A program made the position numbers and the translations under genes. Shown here one piece after another: positions 58,060 through 64,000 of a stretch of 64,000 bases of DNA (its first letter is position 1; each line of letters starts with the position of its first letter). The stretch spans positions 186,001 to 250,000 of the forward strand of contig JAQJVL010000247.1 in assembly GCA_035578905.1 (NCBI GenBank). Reading direction: 5' to 3'. The notes beneath the pieces are model-generated. The model did no database searches, was not told the DNA's origin, and saw only the letters and a list, made by a program, of their open reading frames with translations. This stretch comes from Stictocephala bisonia (Eukaryota; Arthropoda; Insecta; Hemiptera; Membracidae).

Positions 58060-58975
58060 TTTGTGATTGTTTTAGAGAGATATAGTAATTTTAAGACTTT
58101 CTTTTAATACTGCTGTTGTCGATATTATACTTAATAACGTAGTCATGATAGCTCAAAATGTTCTGATTTCTTATGGAGCTTACCATTGGAGATAACAACT
58201 TTTTTGAATATGCATTTAAAAAAAATTAATATACAAGTATTACAACTTACATTTGTTAAATGTATGCCTAGTTATTCTTATTTCACGATTCAATAGCGTA
58301 GTGTATTAAATTATAACACACTGGAATTGAAACAAACATTTAAATATTTGTTCACAAATAAATTGATATTGGTAGCATTGGTACCATTATCAATTGTTTA
58401 GCTCTTTTTCCCTCTTGGCAAATTTTCTATATTCTACTTTTAGGGGATATATGAGCAAAATATAAATATTGCAACTAAAATATAGGCCATTTTTCTGATT
58501 TTGAAAATATTTTAAAACTAGTACAACTTATTAACATTAATACTACTTAGTATTTTAATAAAATAAATTTAAATAAGTTTGTAAAATATACTGCAAATTC
58601 CTATACCGATCGACAGTTGTATTGAACATTGACTGTAACAGCTGCTAACGGTGACAATGCTGCCAAGATCAATTTATCTGTGATAAAATATTAAAATACT
58701 TTATTAAATTTCTGTGTGTAATAATTTAATACACTATGCTGTTAAATTAAAAAAAAGAATAACTATGCATACATTTTGCATGTATAAGTTGTAATGTTTG
58801 CAGATAAGATCTTTTTTTAATGCATATTCAAAAAAGTTGTTATCTGAATGGTAAGCTCCTTAAGAAATCAGAACATTTTGAGCTATCATAACTACGTTAT
58901 TAAGCATAACATCGACAACAGCAGTATTAAAAGAAAGTTTAAAAATTACTATATCTCTCTAAAACAATCACAAGG
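58060..58975. mobile_element. Foldback element with ~220-bp arms
   Basis: The left arm (58060-58285) and the reverse complement of the right arm (58755-58975) match at about 85%. Shared words are GTGATTGTTTTAGAGAGATA, TACTGCTGTTGTCGAT, TGATAGCTCAAAATGTTCTG and AACAACTTTTTTGAATATGC. The ~470-base interior is AT-rich and non-coding. Flanking target duplications were not identified. Confidence 0.75.
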
Positions 58976-59574
58976 ACGGAAAGGCAGGTTTTAAAATTTG
59001 AAATATGTATTTTTAATTTACTCAAAAAACAAGTTAAGGTTCCCTATTTAAAGTTTTTTTTTGTCAGACTTGTGGTTTCCAAGATGACAATGGTGGCCCA
59101 TTTAAGAAAGACACGTTGTATAGTCTAGTTGAAGCCTCCCAAGTTATACAATGATTGGGAACTCAACCACACTTGTTGCAGACGTAAGGGTATCAAGGTA
59201 TATGTTTGTGTAAATTAGTAACATTGTCCAGACATACAGGTCAGCTGATCTGAGTCTCGTGATGTACCGCTCATCCTTTATGGATCAGCTGTTCGCCCTC
59301 CACTACATATTTATAAACACTCCACCCACAATGGTGTACATAATTCTCTCCAGGACCGTGAGCTACCCTCAGGGCCATCACTGGTCTACAATATTGAAGC
59401 GACATTTGGAGTACCACTTTTTTGGACCCAAGAAGAAAATATTTTTACGTATATTTGAAAGATTCGTTACTGTGTGTGTTCTTTGTTTATTTAATTCACA
59501 AAGAATTGTAGTCTGTATGGTTATCGAAAAATAACTGAGTAGAACTCACCAAACTCTAAATGAAAAAAAAATCT
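58976..59574. other. Unassigned sequence, possible transposon remnant
   Basis: 59190-59430 is GC-richer and encodes a 91-codon plus-strand frame (59259-59534). Words such as YPQGHHWSTILKRHLEYHF are protein-like, but I cannot assign a family and the frame becomes hydrophobic AT text at its end. Confidence 0.35.
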
Positions 59575-60815
59575 GGCATGTAAGTACAGTAGTGATTCAG
59601 GTCGTGAACTTTAAGGCATGTAAGTACAGTAGTGATTCAGGTCATGAACTTTAAGGCATGTAAGTACAGTAGTGATTCAGGTCATGAACTTTAAGGCATG
59701 TAAGTACAGTAGTGATTCAGGTCATGAACTTTAAGGCATGTAAGTACAGTAGTGATTCAGGTCATGAACTTTAAGGCATGTAAGTACAGTAGTGATTCAG
59801 GTCATGAACTTTAAGGCATGTAAGTACAGTAGTGATTCAGGTCATGAACTTTAAGGCATGTAAGTACAGTAGTGATTCAGGTCATGAACTTTAAGGCATG
59901 TAAGTACAGTAGTGATTCAGGTCATGAACTTTAAGGCATGTAAGTACAGTAGTGATTCAGGTCGTGAACTTTAAGGCATGTAAGTACAGTAGTGATTCAG
60001 GTCGTGAACTTTAAGGCATGTAAGTACAGTAGTGATTCAGGTCATGAACTTTAAGGCATGTAAGTACAGTAGTGATTCAGGTCATGAACTTTAAGGCATG
60101 TAAGTACAGTAGTGATTCAGGTCATGAACTTTAAGGCATGTAAGTACAGTAGTGATTCAGGTCATGAACTTTAAGGCATGTAAGTACAGTAGTGATTCAG
60201 GTCGTGAACTTTAAGGCATGTAAGTACAGTAGTGATTCAGGTCGTGAACTTTAAGGCATGTAAGTACAGTAGTGATTCAGGTCGTGAACTTTAAGGCATG
60301 TAAGTACAGTAGTGATTCAGGTCATGAACTTTAAGGCATGTAAGTACAGTAGTGATTCAGGTCATGAACTTTAAGGCATGTAAGTACAGTAGTGATTCAG
60401 GTCGTGAACTTTAAGGCATGTAAGTACAGTAGTGATTCAGGTCGATGAACTTTAAGGCATGTAAGTACAGTAGTGATTCAGGTCGTGAACTTTAAGGCAT
60501 GTAAGTACAGTAGTGATTCAGGTCATGAACTTTAAGGCATGTAAGTACAGTAGTGATTCAGGTCATGAACTTTAAGGCATGTAAGTACAGTAGTGATTCA
60601 GGTCATGAACTTTAAGGCATGTAAGTACAGTAGTGATTCAGGTCATGAACTTTAAGGCATGTAAGTACAGTAGTGATTCAGGTCATGAACTTTAAGGCAT
60701 GTAAGTACAGTAGTGATTCAGGTCGTGAACTTTAAGGCATGTAAGTACAGTAGTGATTCAGGTCGTGAACTTTAAGGCATGTAAGTACAGTAGTGATTCA
60801 GGTCATGAACTTTAA
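59575..60815. repeat. Satellite array, 40-bp unit, 31 copies, nearly identical
   Basis: The unit is GGCATGTAAGTACAGT followed by AGTGATTCAGGTCATGAAC and TTTAA. Across 31 units the only variation I find is one A/G position (GTCATGAAC or GTCGTGAAC) and one single-base insertion at 60441-60450 (GTCGATGAAC), which combines both states. The unit length is exactly 40 throughout, apart from that copy. Confidence 0.97.
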
Positions 60816-62599
60816 TTATATGTGGTGAAGGCAGGATCGGGGAAATATACATTAACACGTATTGTGTTGTAAACCAGTCTATTCTATTTTAGCTTTAATA
60901 TTTTTCGAACTAAATAACCATTGTTATTACGAACACGTCAGCAAATTACTTTTTATTTACACGGTTCGGGACTTTAGTTTCAGCGTGTCTTGTGAAATGA
61001 CGATTGAAATATTTAATAAAACCGGCACGGGTTAGGTTTTGTTAATTGTTGAAGACCACACCAGATACAGTGGGTCCAACAATAAGTACGACTGAATGTT
61101 TGTTATTCAGTGATAACACATATCTGGAATTGTATAGATGGTTTATGGAATGCTTTGTTTAGTTGTAAAAGTAATAGTGGTTGTAATTATTTACATACTT
61201 AATTATTCTACTTTGCGCAGTTATTGGAGTTACGGATGTGTAATTTATGAGATTATGACAACCGAAGGTTTTCTTCTCATAAGATACGTATTATTAACGA
61301 ACAAATCTATCCGAACACATTCCACGGATAAGTTCCCTACAGCGTATAAGTCATCAATTTAAGTTTAATTTTCTAGAATTATAGCATTTTTTTACTATGT
61401 TCGTATATTGTTAATATTCAATAAGCATGAAAATAAGATTTAGATTTGACTCGTAAATAGAAATTATGATTGAAAATGTGGAAAATCTTTTTAGATGAAC
61501 TGCTTCTAAACAGTTATACAAATACAACGGTTTGGTTGTGAATTACGCTTTAAGAATTAAATATGTAAAGTTCTTGTTCGTAGTGTGGGTGGGTGATCCA
61601 ATCAGCCATTTCCCCAGTTTTTTGGGTGGTGTGATATTGCGGCATCCCGTGTGAATGCGGCAACGTCACACTCTCTTTCATGATACCAATCAGCCGCTAC
61701 TCTACGTAAGTGAATAATTATAAATAAAAATCTATTTAAAATCACTGTTTGATTTACAAGAATCACAAATTTTACAATCGCTAGAAGTATAGAAAAAGTA
61801 GTTTTAGAAGTGAAGTAAAATTATGAAATTTATAAAACTTTACAACACACAGCTGTCAACCATGTATAAAAAAATAACGCGATACAATAACGGGATTTTG
61901 AGTAGTAAAACTGTAAATACGTTATGCAGTGAAATCAAGTAGAAAATACGGTAATTTTTTGTTTCTAACTAAAATAAAAAATTTTAAATTTTCGAATAAA
62001 ACGTTAAAACGTATACGTCCAACGTATAATTAGACGTACAATTTATAACACGTATTCAAACGTAAAACGTATACAAACAAGGAAAACAGAGACGTTTGTG
62101 TTTGTTATGTAGGTCTATTAGTTTTTTTTAGAAACAACCTTCATTGTCAAGTCCACGTAATTTCTGCACGACAGTGGTGGTGCTGGGCCCACTACCATGG
62201 GCACGCACGCCGGCAGGTCCATTACCATGGGTTGTGCCACCTGCCTACAGTTTAATAGACTAATTATTATACGTTAATTGCTCGTATAATATTTTAATTG
62301 GATTTTAATTCAGAATTCTAATTGCAGTTTGATATAAAACGAGCTAAAAACACGGTATAATTATCATAATCGCAATAGTTAACTAAATGTTATAAATAAA
62401 GTAAAAAAAATTTAAAATTACTTCTTGTTTGGACTTACTTGCAAAGAATATTGAATAAAATGTAATGAAATAACAAAGAATGTTATTGTCTCAAGTCTAT
62501 CTGTGTGTGTCTGTGTAAGAGTGGTCTTTTAATTGTTCGCCATTAGTTCTTTGACAGAGTATAACTTGTCAAGTCCGTTCCAAATGAGAGATGTATACA
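60816..62599. other. AT-rich sequence with small GC patches
   Basis: 61575-61700 has two CCAATCAG boxes (61598 and 61688) and CpG-containing text. 62165-62250 has CCCACTACCATGGGCACGC and CCATTACCATGGGTTG, an imperfect direct repeat. The 74-codon frame at 61138-61362 is AT-driven. No gene called. Confidence 0.4.
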
Positions 62600-63070
62600 T
62601 TGGATGGGTAGGTGGGGCAAGTGCTGTACACTGGTGGCGCAGTGCTGTAACCCAGCTACATGGGGACAAAGTGTTTGGGAGATTGTAGGCGATAGGTTGG
62701 ATGCTCGGTCCTCTTAATACCAACATGGCGTCCGCAGTGGTTGCTATCGGCGTGGACACTACTAGAGAAGTCTGGGGTGTCCATGTTGGGTGGTAATCAA
62801 TGTGCGGATGTTGAGTGGGGGAGATAACTGAGTATCAGGCTTGTCAATTAGCTGAAAATCAGACCAGCACTACGTGGTTCGGATTCCACGTAAAACTGTA
62901 GGTCCCTTAGTTGCCCTGGCTGTTGGGCTATTAACAAATTGCCCTTTCTGAGGAACAGTTGAACTCAGTTAGTAACCAGACTACACTCATCCACACTCAT
63001 CCTACACTCATATAATCATTCATATTTGCCTTAAAATACCAACAACGTTGAGTCGGCGTCTCATATGTAA
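62600..63070 (+). mobile_element. SINE-like family, copy 8 (most complete)
   Basis: Order of landmarks: GTGCTGTAACCCAGCTACAT, GGGAGATTGTAGGCGATAGG, TCCTCTTAATACCAACATGG, GGCGTGGACACTACTAGAGA, GTCCATGTTGGGTGGTAAT, GATAACTGAGTATCAGG (A-box-like), GCTGAAAATCAGACCAGC, ACGTGGTTCGGATTCCACGT (B-box/T-arm-like), GTCCCTTAGTTGCCCTGGC, GGGCTATTAACAA, then a tail of CTACACTCAT-type repeats and the end GTTGAGTCGGCGTCTCATAT. Length about 440-470 bases, no coding frame. The tRNA-like part is internal rather than at the 5' end, which is unusual for a SINE. Confidence 0.75.
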
Positions 63071-64000
63071 GAATATAAGTAGTTGTGTGTATATGACTCT
63101 TGTATATTTGGGAAGAGTTGTGTTGTGAGCTAGACATTACGGTGTCTTATTCCATGTCGTGTCATGTACACAACACCATTGAGCCGGTTGGGTGAGCCGG
63201 GAAGGGGTGTGTACTACTATGATGGTAGCTGGTACGTTTAGTTGTATACGTACATGGGGATACTAAGGAGTTGCACTTCGTTCTTGTATACATTAATAGA
63301 CGCACGTTGTGGCATTGCCAGTAATGAGCCGAGTTATCTCGTCAGATCATACAGTCAACATTCTACTCCGAACCGACTCTTGGTGACTCAACTGAGTGGC
63401 TTACACCCGATATTTACCACCCACCTAACTCTTATACATCCAATATCGTTACTAAACATTATTTTATATTTTTTTGGCTAATTTATTTAATTTTTCTTTA
63501 AATAATACTAACATTCAGTTTCTGAAGACACGTTCAGTGGTAATGACCCTAGCACTATATGTGTATTTAATATTCCTTTTCAGTGGTAATGGGCCACCTG
63601 CCCACTCACACAATACAGTACTAATGCCCTAGTTTTGTTCCAAATGCTCATATGAAATGACAGACAGTGTGCTCTCTTGATAGCTAAGAGGAAAAGAAGC
63701 CCAAGTTATCATCGAAAACCTATGAAGTATTTTTATTTGTAACAAAATCGTGTTTTTATAGTATTTTACTGTTGCAGACAACATTCTGTGAAAAAATATT
63801 CAACGAACATTTTCAAAATTTCAGAAGGAATAGAATTGCTTGCTCCCACGTCACCCTGGTACACTCACATTCCGAAACCACCCCCTTCGTCCCACCCTTG
63901 GATGGCAGTTTTGGGGAGCTTTCAATGGCATTCGCCGTGCCGGTAACAATAGCTGGGCTTCCACCGTATCTTCTCACTCCATTGTGCCCCTACTATACGG
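63071..64000. other. Unassigned sequence, more GC-rich than average
   Basis: A 79-codon frame at 63242-63481 has mixed composition but no recognisable family. CAGTGGTAATG occurs at 63534 and 63583 (short direct repeat). TACTGTTGCAG near 63767-63777 is a reasonable splice acceptor, but no clear exon follows. The last 160 bases are GC-rich and may belong to something continuing past the window. Confidence 0.35.

Noticed and set aside
62868..62893. A genuine tRNA gene around ACGTGGTTCGGATTCCACGT
   Set aside because: Only a T-arm-like segment is convincing. No acceptor stem or anticodon arm can be closed around it, and it recurs in all SINE-like copies.

Overview
This window looks like gene-poor nuclear DNA from an arthropod, most likely an insect. 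It is AT-rich. It carries 5'-truncated and decayed non-LTR retrotransposon fragments, several foldback/MITE families (two copies of one have a TTAGGTTATG-type core common in insect genomes) and a dispersed SINE-like family in at least eight copies. About a quarter of the window (roughly 17 kb of 64 kb) lies in 14 tandem arrays. I recognise no intact conserved protein gene, tRNA, rRNA, operon or CRISPR array. Most long reading frames are by-products of arrays whose unit length is a multiple of three (21, 24, 36 and 39 bp). The region is intergenic or lies inside a very long intron; order and species cannot be fixed from the sequence alone.

Layout. 0-16.8 kb: a TIR MITE, a ~1.1 kb segment present twice (the second copy full of small deletions), a 42/44-bp array, a SINE-like copy, a decayed foldback element, a 39-bp array and a reverse-transcriptase fossil. 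16.9-21.1 kb: a 128-bp satellite with about 33 units and nested higher-order repeats. 21.4-25.6 kb: a MITE with a TTAGGTTATG core, a 22-bp degenerate array bracketed by a direct repeat, and a SINE-like copy. 26.3-28.6 kb: a 28-bp minisatellite with a 718-bp higher-order period. 28.9-29.4 kb: the 3' end of a non-LTR element on the minus strand. Near 29.63 kb: a juxtaposed splice acceptor/donor that could be a recursive splice site or the start of a small terminal exon. 30-36.4 kb: arrays of 21, 24 and 161 bp. 36.9-37.0 kb: a 57-codon orphan reading frame. 39.7-40.5 kb: a dispersed repeat interrupted by a 351-bp near-perfect palindrome with 12-bp target duplications and a hammerhead-like motif in each arm. 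42.2-43.8 kb: a G-tract satellite. 46-51.7 kb: four SINE-like copies, one with a nested insertion. 54.6-60.8 kb: a 141-bp array, a foldback element carrying a 36-bp G-quadruplex minisatellite, another foldback element and a very homogeneous 40-bp satellite. 62.6-63.1 kb: the best SINE-like copy.

The strongest leads are: (1) the palindromic, possibly Penelope-like insertion with twin hammerhead-like motifs; (2) three minisatellites at separate loci (26.3, 48.9 and 55.9 kb) that share one 36-bp ancestor containing a canonical G-quadruplex, lost by an 8-bp deletion in the most expanded array; (3) the recursive-splice or terminal-exon signal at 29627; (4) the deletion-rich second copy at 3.4-4.5 kb, which may be an assembly artefact.
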